From Atherinomorus stipes (Eukaryota > Chordata > Actinopteri > Atheriniformes > Atherinidae), in the NCBI GenBank assembly GCA_023101725.1, contig JALJCO010003064.1:402357-466356 (forward strand): a stretch of DNA of 64,000 nucleotides, given 5' to 3'. The notes under the pieces are model-generated. The model saw only the letters and a list, made by a program, of their open reading frames with translations, did no database searches and was not told the origin of the DNA. The position numbers and the translations under genes were made by a program. How positions within the stretch are numbered: position 1 is the stretch's first letter; each line of letters opens with the position of its first letter. Of this stretch, positions 10,961 to 22,924 are shown in pieces.

Positions 10961-12670
10961 TCTCTTAAGCTTTTAAGAATGTTTGTAACTTTTCCCCCCT
11001 TCTCCTTTTTGTGTCTATTCAGTTATCTTTTTTTTTTCTTGCATAATAATAAAAGGGTAAAACTTTTAGGCAATACTCTAATCAGAAAATCCTCTGGTTT
11101 TAATAGTCACTTCCCAAATAGTGCAGCTGTGATATTAATGTTTTATGAGCCCTGATGAACTACATGAATTGATCGTTTGAAAAATAAACGATAAAAAAAG
11201 AAGCATGAAATAAACTAAAACAAAATGACTTAAGATTACTTTAGATTTAGTCTAAAACATACAACATCGTGTTACTCTAGCTATTGTGTAGTCCATCATT
11301 TTGTTTTAGTTTTTGCCTTTTATTGCATTTTTCCAGCTGAAAGGAAAGAAATGTTCAAAGAGCAACAACTGCAAAGTCTGTGGCCAGTTTCAGTCTTTCG
11401 TAGACATTAATAATTTTACTTTTTTTTACTTTATTTTTTTTTACATTTTACAATGAATCATTCTTCCAGGATTTACTCAATCTTTGGGAGCATATCATAA
11501 TTATCCTCTTTTTCAGGGAGATAATATATTTCTACAGTGATTTTTACAACTAATCCTGGATAATGGAAGAATCAGCAAAAAGATTGTCAGACCTTGAATG
11601 AGATGGTGGTTTGATGCTTGACATTAAGAGTGATTTGCTAATAAAACCATTCTAAGGAGACTGGAGCAAACATTAAAACTCACTAACTTGTATAGTTATT
11701 GCATTTCAGCAATGTTAAACAGCTGGTGGACTGGCAAAGTGGGTAATCACAGATCTCATTTACATAAACACAAGTGAGTATTTGTTGAAATAAAAATGCT
11801 GCACCAAAATGAGGAGGTTTTGTTTCATAAGAAAAAAAAATAATCCAACGCACCTGCAGAAAAACACACACCAGAGGTCTGAACATTTTCTCCTGAGACA
11901 AGTCATAATGTGTGGAGGGCAATCCAACCTGAACCACAGAGTGCTATAATGGCAACCAGCCACTTTAGCAGAGACACATACCCTGTCAGAGGCACTGCCG
12001 AAAGCACAATCTTAGCCATTTTGGCACAGACTACACCAGGAGGGAGCCTTATCACTTCTATCATGATGAGAACCCCTTTTATAACTACTCATGTGCTCCT
12101 TTTCATTTGTCACATTCCTCGTTTATCAGGGCCTTTCAATGAAACACTCCTGTTTCTTTTTTCATCTTCCATTGCCTGTTCCTTTCTCCCTCTACTCTTT
12201 TGAATTTTACATTCACCATCTCTCTTCATCTGTTTCCTTCAGGCACTCTGCACTATCACTGATGCTCTATGCGCCATCAGAGAGGAGACTGAAGAGGCTG
12301 GGAGGGTAAATAGGCATTGGGGCATCAAGCACACAGCTTCCTGGCAAACAGAGAGGCGGGCATCATCAGCAGAATATTGAGAAAACCACCCTGACAGAAG
12401 GAATCAGACAGCAAATGGACCTTGCAGTCAAGTGTGTTGAATCATTCAACAGCTAGTAACAGGAAAGCACATCAAAATAACAGCTGATAAGTGAACAGTG
12501 TGTATGCATGTGTGTTTTCGGTATGCATGGTATGACTTTGCAGCTTTGTACTAGCAAGTCATAGACGATTTACCATTTGCAGCACTTCCGTTTTAATCTG
12601 AAGAGGAAGGTCACCTGAAAAAGTTTATAGAATGTCACTTAAATTGAGAATGAAGGTTTTAAACTGTATT
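10961..12670. other. Anonymous non-coding DNA
   Basis: Mostly AT-rich sequence with short homopolymers. No domain-bearing frame, inverted-terminal element or RNA gene was recognised. The frames at 11910-12309 overlap each other and look like chance. Confidence 0.45.
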
Positions 12671-13354
12671 TTAAAGGGACTTGAGGCAAGATTAAGAAAC
12701 GAAACACGCGACTGCCGCGATTGGCGCTTCAGGTAACTGCAGCCAGGAGCCAAGCCGTCACGGGAGCGTGCACAAACTGAAGCTATGATGCTGTGTACTC
12801 ACCTTTCTCTCCGTAGTTATACTTTGTAGAGGTCTTTCAGTTGATCTGGATCGTTTGCTGACGGCAGAATAATCCATAACAATCGCTTACAGTGTTTGAA
12901 TTTACCGCGACCGGCTTCGTCCTATATCAAAACAGCGGATGTAGCGTCATGTGACGTCACGTCCGCATGGTAGAGCTGGAAAACTATAATGTTGTTTACT
13001 AAACTTTTTCTTCGTAGTTACAATTTTTAATGGTCTTTCAGTTGATCTAGATCGTATTCTGACGGCAGAATAATCCATAACTATCGCTTACGGTGTTTTT
13101 ATTAAACGTGACCCTCTTTTCCTGCATCAAAACTGCGGATGTAGCGTCATTTGACGTCACGTCCCCAGGGCAGCGCGGGAAATTCGGACACCGAATTGCA
13201 GCGCATTTTGCAGCACACAGCCTGTTCAAGGCAACGGAGAGAAACATGGGTGGAAACGTTATTTTTGGTATTTAGCGCTTCATCACCCATTAGTATGAAA
13301 AAAAGGGACATTCATGTTTGTTTTTTTTTTAATTCCTGCCTCAAGTCCCTTTAA
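12671..13354. mobile_element. TTAA-flanked MITE (T2/Kolobok-type ends)
   Basis: The left end reads TTAAAGGGACTTGAGGCAAG and the right end, inverted, reads TTAAAGGGACTTGAGGCAGG. TTAA lies at 12671-12674 and 13351-13354. TTAA target duplications are made by piggyBac and Kolobok transposases; termini of the form TTAAAGG followed by two purines are described for Xenopus T2-type MITEs, assigned to Kolobok. There is no transposase frame, so this is a non-autonomous unit of 684 bp including both TTAA copies. Its interior is dominated by two copies of a 200-bp segment. Confidence 0.75.
12803..13168. repeat. Tandem duplication, 200-bp period, inside the TTAA MITE
   Basis: The segments at about 12803-12966 and 13004-13166 align at an offset of 200 to 201 bases. 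They share CTTTCAGTTGATCT, GACGGCAGAATAATCCATAA and GCGGATGTAGCGTCAT. Each copy has the palindrome TGACGTCA (12952-12959 and 13152-13159), identical to the CRE/ATF consensus. The copies have diverged at scattered positions. Confidence 0.8.
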
Positions 13355-13868
13355 TTGACTCCTGAAAGAATATATAAAGAAATGAAAGCTATATTTGTGT
13401 GCTTGTTGTGTAGGAGGATGAGAGGAGGGAGGTAAAGCCAGCACAAGCCTGTGTTCGTTTTATGTAAACATGCTGCAATTTTAATGGACACTAACGTCCT
13501 TAGCAGGCCCCCATGCGAGGAGAAGGGGATTGGCAGGGAGGGAGGGAGGATGTGGGAGGCTTTCAGACCACTTTGCTCCTTTGAATCTGTCAATTTTGTC
13601 CTGCTTTCCCCATCCTCTCTCTCTCCTCATCTTCCCATCGTCTTTCACCCAAGGTTTGCTCATGCATGTTATCACTTAGCTGACAGCAGCAGGAGGCTAC
13701 AGAGGAATTCTTACGCCCGAAATGCTCCCCTGGTGCTATCCAACACTCCACCACTCCATCTCCATTTTTGCTGCCATTGCCCCACAGCTGTCCTCCTCTC
13801 TCACTACTGTAACCATTATGCTATTATCCCTTCCCCAAATCCAATATGTGTATGTCGTAATTAATGAT

Positions 13869-13983
13869 CTCCTCTCCTCTCCTCTCCTCTCCTCTCCTCT
13901 CCTCTCCTCTCCTCTCCTCTCCTCTCCTCTCCTCTCCTCTCCTCTCCTCTCCTCTCCTCTCCTCTCCTCTCCTCTCCTCTCCT
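13869..13983. repeat. (CTCCT)n pentanucleotide array
   Basis: Twenty-three uninterrupted CTCCT units run for 115 bp. The strand is purely pyrimidine, with its complement purely purine, so it can adopt triplex (H-DNA) structure. Its perfection suggests recent expansion and probable length polymorphism, or it marks a point where assembly length may be unreliable. Confidence 0.97.
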
Positions 13984-16900
13984 TATTGACAGGCTGGCTC
14001 TGTTCTCTGAGCTGGAAAAACTCTGATAAGCTCAGTCGACTTCAAACAGGTGTGACAGGTTTGCATTTCTCCCACCACCAGCTGACTCCCTCCCCTCCAG
14101 CAGTACCAAAACACTGCTACTAAATCCACAATTCTCCACCTTCACCTGCTGCCAGTGCTCCATTATACGCCCCCACAGTTACTGTGCCACTCTGGGTGAT
14201 AACCCAGATATAAGTGCCAGTCACCTCATGATTCTGCAATGGTGGTGACATAACCTTGAGCTGCCATTCTTCAGCTATAGACCTCACTAAAGTAAAAGTC
14301 AAAGAGTGAATTAAGGATCTTAAGTTCTAAATTAGCTTAGCTTTGTTGCTATAAGGTGAACAACTACAGATCTGAGCAGATTTACTGCATATGCAAGAAT
14401 ATTTCATTGTATACTTTACTTTATGCAGTAAGCCAATACTGCAAATATTTGGTAAATCATATAAAGGGATGACAGCAAATTCATCAATCAAAAAAACCAT
14501 AAGCTGACATCAAGTGACCGTCAAAGTAGAACCTGAGACTGGGGGGAAGTGCAGGGCAAAAACAGCTGGAAACACACTCCTGGCAGGACTGGAGTCATGC
14601 AAAACTAACCTCAATTGACAAAAAAAAAAAAAAACCTCTGGCCGAGGTTTGAAAAAGACCACAGGGCCTGGACAGTAGAACACTGGAGTAAGATCATCTT
14701 CTCACCATTTTATGGTGAGATGGAGACTGGAGAGCCTTATCTGATGGGTAGCATCATAAGATCAATAAATGCCAGCAACAATGAAACAGGAAATTATGTA
14801 AATCAAGTAACTCACTAATAATGCATCATCACTTGATCCATGTTACCCAGACAAAAACAGTCTTATTAAAATGTTCAGACAATCTAATCAGGTAAAATGT
14901 GAAGTTCAAAAACCATAGCAACTGCATATGATCTCTGTCTTTCTGTATCCTTTAAAACTGTTTTCCAATTGGACTTGATTTCCCAAATAGGTACTTTTCT
15001 CTGTCATAATTCTTATTTCATGAAGCCTGAATCTTTGCAGTAATCAATATGGAGCCTTAGCTTTTGGTTGACGCCACACTTGAGCCAATAGGTGCTCTCA
15101 TGCCTTAAGTTTACAACAATTAAGGACAGTCCGCACTGCAGCGCTCTCTCTTCTGTGTATGTGATGAACCACTGGTTTCTTTGGTGTAATGATGACTTGC
15201 ACATAAGAAGTCAGATTCTCATTGAAGAATATATACTAACTTAGTCATTTTTTAAATTGTGAATGTGACCGTGGTTATCAAAAGTTTGTTCAGCCTCCAA
15301 ACTATAGACTAATTTGATGGATGTTTTGTGTGTTACGCCATCTTGCGGCTGCGCCATTGCTTAGGGTGCTAGTCCTAATTACCTCAGCCAACATGGAAAG
15401 CAGCATGAATGTCAGGACTGGCAACAGTCATCTAAGGAAATGATAACCTATAGGTATGTTATCTGGAGATCTCAAAGTTATTCTGACATATTATTTTTTA
15501 ATAATGTTAACTATTATTAATCTTCAGAAACTGATTTTGATAACTGACAAGCCACACTGGAAAATAAAATGCAAATCTTGCTATAACTTATCAAAGTTGG
15601 TAAAGAAAATCTTTAAAACTCTTGCAAAGGTAGTTTTCTTTTATTTGGCTTTTGGAATTGTTTAAGGCTGTACAAATCTCGTAGTCTACATGAGTTCGGC
15701 TGAATGATTAACATTGCCCTGATCAGAGCAAATAAATTCCATTTATTGCCTTCATTCTTTTAAATAACAGAAAACGTATCTGGGATAGTAAAAAAAAACA
15801 AAACACAACATGTAAACTGGATGTGGTATGTATGTGTGAATTTTGCACTAATAAAAAAAGCCGTCTTATTAAAAGACTGAAAAAAGAGACTGAGAAGTGG
15901 ACCCTTATGTGCACCCACCAAGTATTAGACACTTTATATATTGTACAGTATGTGTGAACACATTTGAGTGCTTCGACACGGGCACACACCCCAAACCAAT
16001 AGAATTCTGCAACAGAAGTTACAAATCTTGTGACACGCAATCTTGAGATGACAGTTTAGCAAGAGTGGGATATAAAAAACATTAGGAAAGAAATATGCTG
16101 GTGAACAGCAGAGGGCAGGACATGGGGATGGGGGGAGAAGAATGAGTTTAGAACAACCTCCAGCATCCCAGTGTACTGTGAACAAGGTGAGGTCATCTCT
16201 AAGGGGAGCATGGGCTGAATTGTAATCACAACAATAAGGTCAAGTAATCCCCGTCTGCTGAAATGTCACTGTTCCCCTGTTCTGACACGACTCCCCATGC
16301 ACCGCATCACAACAACCAGCTATCGATCACACACTAATTAGGAATGGATGAGGCCTGGTGTATGCTGCGTAGGGTAAAGGGGGACACACAAGTGTGGGGA
16401 AAACTGCCCTCACGTACGCAATCGAGTTAAAATATATTGCTTTTAAATACACACTCACATTCATAGTTACGTGACTTACTTGTTTGTCTTAAATACACTC
16501 TCTTGGGACAGGAAGTCAGGTGAAAAATGTCAGCCTTAATTGAGCGCAGTCTGAACGGAAATGGGGTTGAGAGATGAAATGACCCCAGACTCAACACGCA
16601 TGTACAAACAAATGAAAACAGATGGAACATGCAGATGCATAGCAGATCTTTCTCTTTTTCCTTTTTTTCAATCCGTCGCTGTCTTTAAAGAGAAGCTAAA
16701 TGTTTCAAACTCAGTGCAATGAAAAACTTTAAAAAGATAGGAACATGACAAAGAGCATGAACTGCCGACCTCAGTTTGATGCAAATCGTTGCTACTTTTT
16801 TGGCTTTGTACGTGATCAGTTTTAGAGGAAGTGCTCCTGTAACTACATACATGCAATTACACTTGTAAAGTAATGTGACAGAATCAAAATATAAAGTGAG

Positions 16901-19900
16901 AGGTCCCACTGGTTTTTGAAAGTTTTTCAATACTTTCAGTTTCTTTAATTAATTCCTGAGAGAACATGAGTGGTGACTTAATGTTTCCAGTGCAAACAAG
17001 ATATCTCTGTATAAGTCAGTATCTTTTGCTTAGAAGTATTTTGTTTTCAAATCTGGGAGAGCTGCAGGTGTGTGTTCATGATTTTATCAGTGACCAAGTC
17101 TTAACTTTATGTGAATTTGATGCAGCGTTACGTGCAACTTTAAGTGCAACTTATTTGGTCAAAAATACTCCCATAAAGACAGGAATGGAATCTCAGCCCA
17201 TGAAAGTCTGTGCTTACTTAGAAAAAGGAATCTACAACCCATTTCACGGAGTTCAGGGTAGATTTTGCTGTTGATTTGTCTCAGTTTCTTATGTAATCAG
17301 ATCCTACTATTTTAGTGTGACACCCAATGGTTTTTCAAGTGTTGGAGAGTTCAACTAAGTAAAATGTAGTATATCTGACAGCCTGGAGTCCCTCAGCAGA
17401 GGATGCAGCTGACACTGGCTGCAGGCCTGCAGCCAGCACTGGTGAAGCTGAACATCCACTGACAATAACATTTTAATTGAAGCATAGACAACAACTTCAC
17501 TCTCATCTTCACACAACAAATTAATTACTAAGTTTAATAAAAGTAGTAGAAGACCATGTTTTTATATGGTAGTCAACAAGCAGCAACTTCTACCTCTGAG
17601 ACACCAACAACAGCAAAGACTGTAAGAGAATAAGGGAAGGGGCTTTACTTTCAGCCTTAAAATAGCCATGCCATGTTTCTTAGATAAAAGAAATACCTAA
17701 AATGACCTAACTTAAAATATTTGCCCTTCAGTTTGGTGATATGTTGCACAGAGTTGTATTTTGTCTCTTTATGAAAGCCAAGTCTGAACAAATATATGTC
17801 CCCACAACACATGGAATATGTTCACACACCCGCTGTCAATACATTCACACATGACTCAAACCAACAGCAAAGAGAACCAGAGAGATGTAGTATGCTCTGC
17901 CATCTTGCTCAGCTCATCTAAACTAACATCTAGATGGGAATGACAGCACTGTCATAGTAACAAAGACTGAGACTACAGCACCAGAGCCGCTGCGTGCATG
18001 TGTGTGAGTATGCTGTAATATGCTTTTGGAAAAGCATGTGAAAAAGTCAACACAGGAGGCCTTGTCAGATGCATTAGAATTAAAGGGGAAATACGTCAGC
18101 AAGTTGTAGCACAAGACAGAGATGAAAATGCCAGCAGAGAAGGAGCACTGTGTCAAACTAGAAGTGCTAGAAGTGAAAAAAAAGAAGGGAGGAAAAATAG
18201 TTGCTAAAGGGAAGTTAGAAAAGCTATAAGTGGGTATCACAATAGAGCATTACACTGTATGCAAATAAATGAACAAACATGAGAAAAAAAAATAAGATAA
18301 CGGCTCTATTTACTTTGAGTCTGCATTCATGTCAACATTATAGCGCTGCATATAAAGACTTGATTGACGAGCCTTGCTATGGTGGCATTATTAAACTGAT
18401 CCAACTCATTAAAATTTTAACTACCTGGGTGCTTTGGTCAGAAGGGCAAAGGGACAGAAGAGATGCTAATGCAATACAAAGGTATAATACAGTTAAAACT
18501 TTTATCGACTTAGGCAATACATTTTCATCCTACAGACAGTGTGAAAGTGAAAACTCATATTCAAATTGGATATACTGTAGATAGATCAACATTCTGTAAT
18601 GCAGCTTTATCTTTCAGCTCTATTCTTCTGTCTCACCTCTTTTCAGTCAATTACCCTGATCAGAGCTTAATAATAATAAACACCTACCGGTCTGCTGACT
18701 AAGACATGCATTATCTATGCATCCACAGAGGATCACAAACAACAGCTTATTGCTCATAAAATAGAGCCGGGCTTTAAATCCTGCATACACACAAACACAA
18801 TTCTCTACCTACGCAGGACTTTTTTTTTTTTTTGCAATTATCAGCATGTCTGTGCAATTTAAAACAGCTTAGAGAGCAGCACAGCACTGTAGAATTGGGC
18901 TGTGAAATCTGGCCTCTATAACCATGACACACAAAACACTGTGGCAATCCTTATACCTCTGAGCACAATTATACCACCTCTGTCTGTCTCTGCTGCTCTC
19001 AGACAAATGCATTGGTAGATTAGTTTTGCACTTGACTGGTTTTGTCTGGCAGTTCAAGCCAGTCCCTTATGTCACATGCTGACTACAAGTTCACCACTTC
19101 CTCAGATATGATCATGGTTAGACAGACTCATTTGGTCTGCAGCAGCGTCTCTGTCATCGCCATTCTGCTTCCTGCTTCATGCAAACAGCAGATACAAGAG
19201 CACAGAGATAGCTCTATGAGGGAACTGTAGATGGAACAAAGGCACTAGCAGGCATGAAGGTTATTGCAAGAATGGTTGCAGTGATGGATGAAGTGAAGGA
19301 TGTAATAATAAATAGGTGAGGAAAGATGTGCAGACAAAAAAGCTTTATGCAATACTAACTACAGTACCATAATGAAGAGAAACTTTACAGAGAGAAAGGA
19401 AGACATGAAAAAATACAAATGATTGTGTTAGTCTGATCAAAATCAAATTTTACTTGAGTGCAATTAAAATTTAAACAAAAATTCCAGCTTTCAAAACTGG
19501 CCTACACCCAGATAGTGCAGCTGGATGTTGAATAACTTCTGCTTGTTAACACTTAAATGGGCTTGAAGAACTCAGCTGCTCGTGTGACTGCAGCCACTAT
19601 TAAACAAAACATTATAACGAATGAATATCTAATTTCATATAACAAAATAATTCAGAAAGTGAATATTTCATTACACAAATGTAAAACTTCCTTGATGCAT
19701 CATCACAGATGGGCATGTTTGCTGGATTGTCAAACAAAGTGCTGTTGTGGGAAATGTCTCACAAATTCTGTAACTTCTTGAAAACAACAATCTAATGTTC
19801 ACTCAAACTTTACATATTAAATAATCTGCTCTGAGAGGTGAGAAAGTTGGCTGGGTTTCAACTTCCCTCTTTTTGCATGGTTCGAGACATCACGTGTCAG

Positions 19901-20428
19901 GCACTGGTGTTTCAAATTGGACTAAGACAATCTCTAAAGTGCCTTGATCACAAGTAGACAGGACTGAATGAATCAAACAATATCTGCATCTGTGCATGCA
20001 TCTCTAATGACCGTTTGTGCTCAGATCTCATTTTCCCTCTGCATACTGAAAATAAAGACCAATTCTGCATCACACACAGCAGTTGCAGGCACTGAACAGG
20101 ACAAAAGGGATGCTTTGACAAATGATTTTTAATAAAGTGTTGAATCTTGGTTATCGTTGATGCATATATAAACACATTTGAGTTGGTTTTAGTCTTGGAG
20201 TTTTATCGATGCTGATAAATACAGAAAGAGGAAGGATTTGAAATCCTACCATTTCCAGTTCCGAACCATCTGTGCAGAAATATGAACATGAGTGAAACTA
20301 CAAACTCTTCTCCTCTTTATTTAAAAGTCAGTTTACCTGTCTTCAATATATCCATGAACATTGACTGAGTTGTGTGAATACTACCAATTTTGAGGACTTA
20401 ATACCTGGAGCAAGGAAAAGGCACAGGA
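13984..20428. other. Anonymous non-coding DNA
   Basis: About 6.4 kb with no convincing gene, repeat boundary or RNA. All frames are below 110 codons and lack recognisable motifs. A poly(T) tract near 18820 and A-rich tracts near 14620 and 15790 are the only notable simple sequences. Confidence 0.4.
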
Positions 20429-20789
20429 CAGGGTTCCTCCACATTTTACTAAGTTAAATTTAAGACAATTTAAGACTTTTTGAGACTGCTTGGAACAGAA
20501 TTTAATGCCCATTTCACGGCCACACTGGCAAAAACTCAGATCACTCTACATCTACAAAGTTACTGTCAAAAAAGATAGATTGAACAACAACTTTTGGCCA
20601 TCATTACTTAGGTTTATCATTGAAATTTTCTTCCAAAAAGGTAAACAAGATGTTTACGCAAACATACAAACCCCAGGTGACGGCTGTGCAAAGATCCACC
20701 CTGATCTCTTCCTGACTGGCTAATATAGGTTCCATCAAGATTTATTGGTTGGGAAAAACATGTGGATCTGTTGTTGTTTTTTTTGTTGT

Positions 20790-22167
20790 TACCTCCTCCA
20801 AGGAGGTAATGTTTTCAGTAGCATTGGTTTGTCTGTCCGTCCACCCGTCTGTAACTTTATCGAAAAAGTACGGGACGGATTGACCTGAAATTTTTACCAG
20901 CCTTGTGCCTCGGCCCAAGGACGAACCCATTAAATTTTGGTAGTGATCTGGATCACCTTCTGGATCCAAGAATTTTTTGAAGGATTCTTTATCATTGTGA
21001 GAAAGGCCATGTTGGAAAGGCTATTGATGAGGTGTGAGTGCCCCCTTGTGGTAGAAGTGTGCAGCTGTGCTACAGAGCACATGATGTCGGGATGCAGAAA
21101 TGAAACTTATGAGCAGCAGTGAGCACGAGGAGAGAAGACTGTTTGACAGACTAGGGTTTCGAGGGTTGTTCTTTTTGCTTATTCAGAAGTGTTCCTCTAT
21201 TAACCATGTGCCTTTTAATGCTATTAAAGGCAAACTCCCATCAACAAACTGAAGTGTTCCTCTAAGCTCTGAATTTGCCGTTCGTATCATTCATATATAC
21301 GTCAAACAGGTCGGCTCGGTGGTGGCTACCATGTCGTATCGCCATGTTTTTACATTCAGTAGAAGCGTGACAGTAGGAAACCACAAAAACTCACTGTAGA
21401 CACTGGAGTTGTCAGCTCAGTTCGAGGTAATGCCTTTGAAAAGTCACCGCAGGTGCAGTGAGGAGGAACAGAGTGTTACACTGATGCTGGGTTCACGTGC
21501 AGTCGGCCGTCAGTAACAAATCAGATGTCATTTTAATCACAGAAGCTGAGAGAAAGATGGTAAAACATAGGTCAGGGAAAACGACATCGCCATGACAACA
21601 TATCAGATGTGGACTGAAGTCACGGTAACTGACAGACCACGTCTTCACATGGAGGTTTGTTTATGCCTTTACATGCAGCGGCTGTCGTCCGTCTGCCCGG
21701 TTTCACGCAAACGCAGCATGAAAAGTACGAGGGAGCTGCTTGCAATATACAATTGTTACACAATGTCCCTTTAACTTGCCCTGGAATTCCTCACCTGTAG
21801 GCTTGTCATTTGTTGAATTACTGTGCTGTTGTGATTAAGAGTGACCAAAGACAGTTAAATGTACAGGTGAGTCCTGTGTGTTCTGACCGACACCCCATGG
21901 TGAACATCAAACCTCCTTACCAACGCCTAAACAGTCTTACATGAACATCACCCTAATAGGCCAAATTTTGGAATTGTTCCATAAAACTCCGTACAAATGG
22001 CCCAAGTGTTTGGTAAAAAAAAAATTTGCAAGAAAGAATCTCAGTGAGTTCTATAATGTTTCAAAAGTTGATCCAGATCCAGAGAAAATTCAGAATACTA
22101 TGATCCAGAACACACAAAAATAAGGGAGTCGAACTGCTTGGCGGAGGTCTGCACTATCAGTGTTTTT
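20790..22167. mobile_element. CCTCCGCCAAGG-family repeat, copy A
   Basis: The left end reads ACCTCCTCCAAGGAGGTAATG and is followed by a TTTGTCTGTCCGTC block. The right end has TGCTTGGCGGAGGTCTGC, so CCTCCGCCAAG is present in inverted orientation at the two ends. Large parts match copy C at 51746-52874, including GGAATTCCTCACCTGTA and ACACCCCATGGTGAACATC. No transposase is visible. The superfamily is not clear to me; the ends are inverted, as in DNA transposons. The middle of this copy is replaced by a TTAA-bounded segment. Confidence 0.7.
21224..21774. mobile_element. TTAA-bounded insert within copy A
   Basis: The segment starts TTAAAGGCAAACTCC and ends, inverted, TTAAAGGGACATTGTG, with TTAA at 21224-21227 and 21771-21774. 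Copy C lacks this segment: after GCTATTAAG it carries unrelated sequence up to its own CTTAACTAGCCCTGG. The short shared TTAAAGG ends suit a Kolobok-type MITE, but the terminal repeat is only about 7 bases long. Confidence 0.5.
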
Positions 22168-22261
22168 ACCTTTTTTTTGTTGTAATTTTTCTAAGTGACG
22201 GAAATCTGTCAGAGTGCAAGATTATTTCAGACCAACCATATGAAAATTTTTTTATTACTTA

Positions 22262-22282
22262 AAAAAAAAAAAAAAAAAAAAA

Positions 22283-22313
<31 letters not shown>

Positions 22314-22625
22314 GAAGCGCTTTTCCAGCAGGTTACGTGACTCAAAGCGCTTTACAGTTTAAAACATTCCCGCCCGCCCGCTGCGCCCCCCCCCCCCCCC
22401 CCCAAAGAAAGAAAGAAAAAAAAAAAAAATTGAAAATCCCCAACTCAAGTACATCGATCTACCTGAGGCTGAGTACAGATGGAAAAAGTGAGGGAACCCC
22501 ATCAGAGGAGCCGTCTGCACCGGGGCGGCACAGCAACCGTAACTGCAGCGCAGGTGCCCAGGGGAGGTGTGATGGAAGACCAGCCCCCACCAAGGCACCA
22601 GTGATACTGCAACAAGACCACAACT
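22262..22625 (-). mobile_element. LINE 3-prime end with (GATT)n tail
   Basis: Read on the minus strand, the end has TAAAGCGCTTTGAGTCACG, then GCGCTTCATAAATAAAGATT, then six GATT units and a poly-T run. This arrangement (GCGCTT, AATAAAG, microsatellite tail) is common for 3-prime ends of fish LINEs and their SINEs. A poly-C tract of about 17 bases (22387-22403) and GAAA repeats sit inside it. No coding region remains and the upstream boundary is approximate. Confidence 0.6.
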
Positions 22626-22709
22626 GTCAAATTTAAGGAATTTTTTAAATGCAGATTTGTAAATTTCAGACTTTTTAAGACCCCTGGCAGGATCCAGGAC
22701 AGGATGGAC

Positions 22710-22916
22710 CAGTGTTGGGAAACCTTGGCCCTCATCCTGCAGGTCTTTCATGTGTCCTTGCTCCTACAGTACATATCTAATTCAAATCAATGAGTCACTG
22801 TGCAGAACTTGATAGGCTGTTGGATCCATTTGATCTGAATCAGGTGTGCTGGAGTGAGAACAAATGGAAAACCTGAAGGAACAGCGGCCCTCAAGGACCA
22901 GTGTTCCCCACCACTG
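22710..22916. mobile_element. hAT MITE, 207 bp
   Basis: The left end CAGTGTTGGGAAACCTTGG and the right end, inverted CAGTGGTGGGGAACACTGG, form clear terminal repeats. The flanking octamers GGATGGAC (22702-22709) and GGATAAAC (22917-22924) agree at 6 of 8 bases, fitting an aged hAT duplication. The interior carries the familiar fish segments GAACTTGATAGGCTG and AATCAGGTGTGCTGGAG. It has no coding capacity. Confidence 0.75.
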
Positions 22917-22924
22917 GGATAAAC

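Larger units (their letters stand above)
20429..22696. mobile_element. Probable hAT element hosting several nested repeats
   Basis: The left end starts CAGGGTTCCTCCAC and is followed by TTTAAGAC motifs; the right end holds GACTTTTTAAGACC and GGATCC. These resemble the two ends of the fish hAT family with CAGGGTTCC-type termini. The flanking octamers GCACAGGA (20421-20428) and GGACAGGA (22697-22704) match at 7 of 8 bases. The terminal repeat match is weak, so the right boundary is uncertain. Inside are copy A of the CCTCCGCCAAGG family, a TTAA-bounded unit and a LINE tail. Confidence 0.5.

Noticed and set aside
13722..14123. 133-codon frame with SSPLL repeats
   Set aside because: The repeats are a translation of the CTCCT microsatellite.
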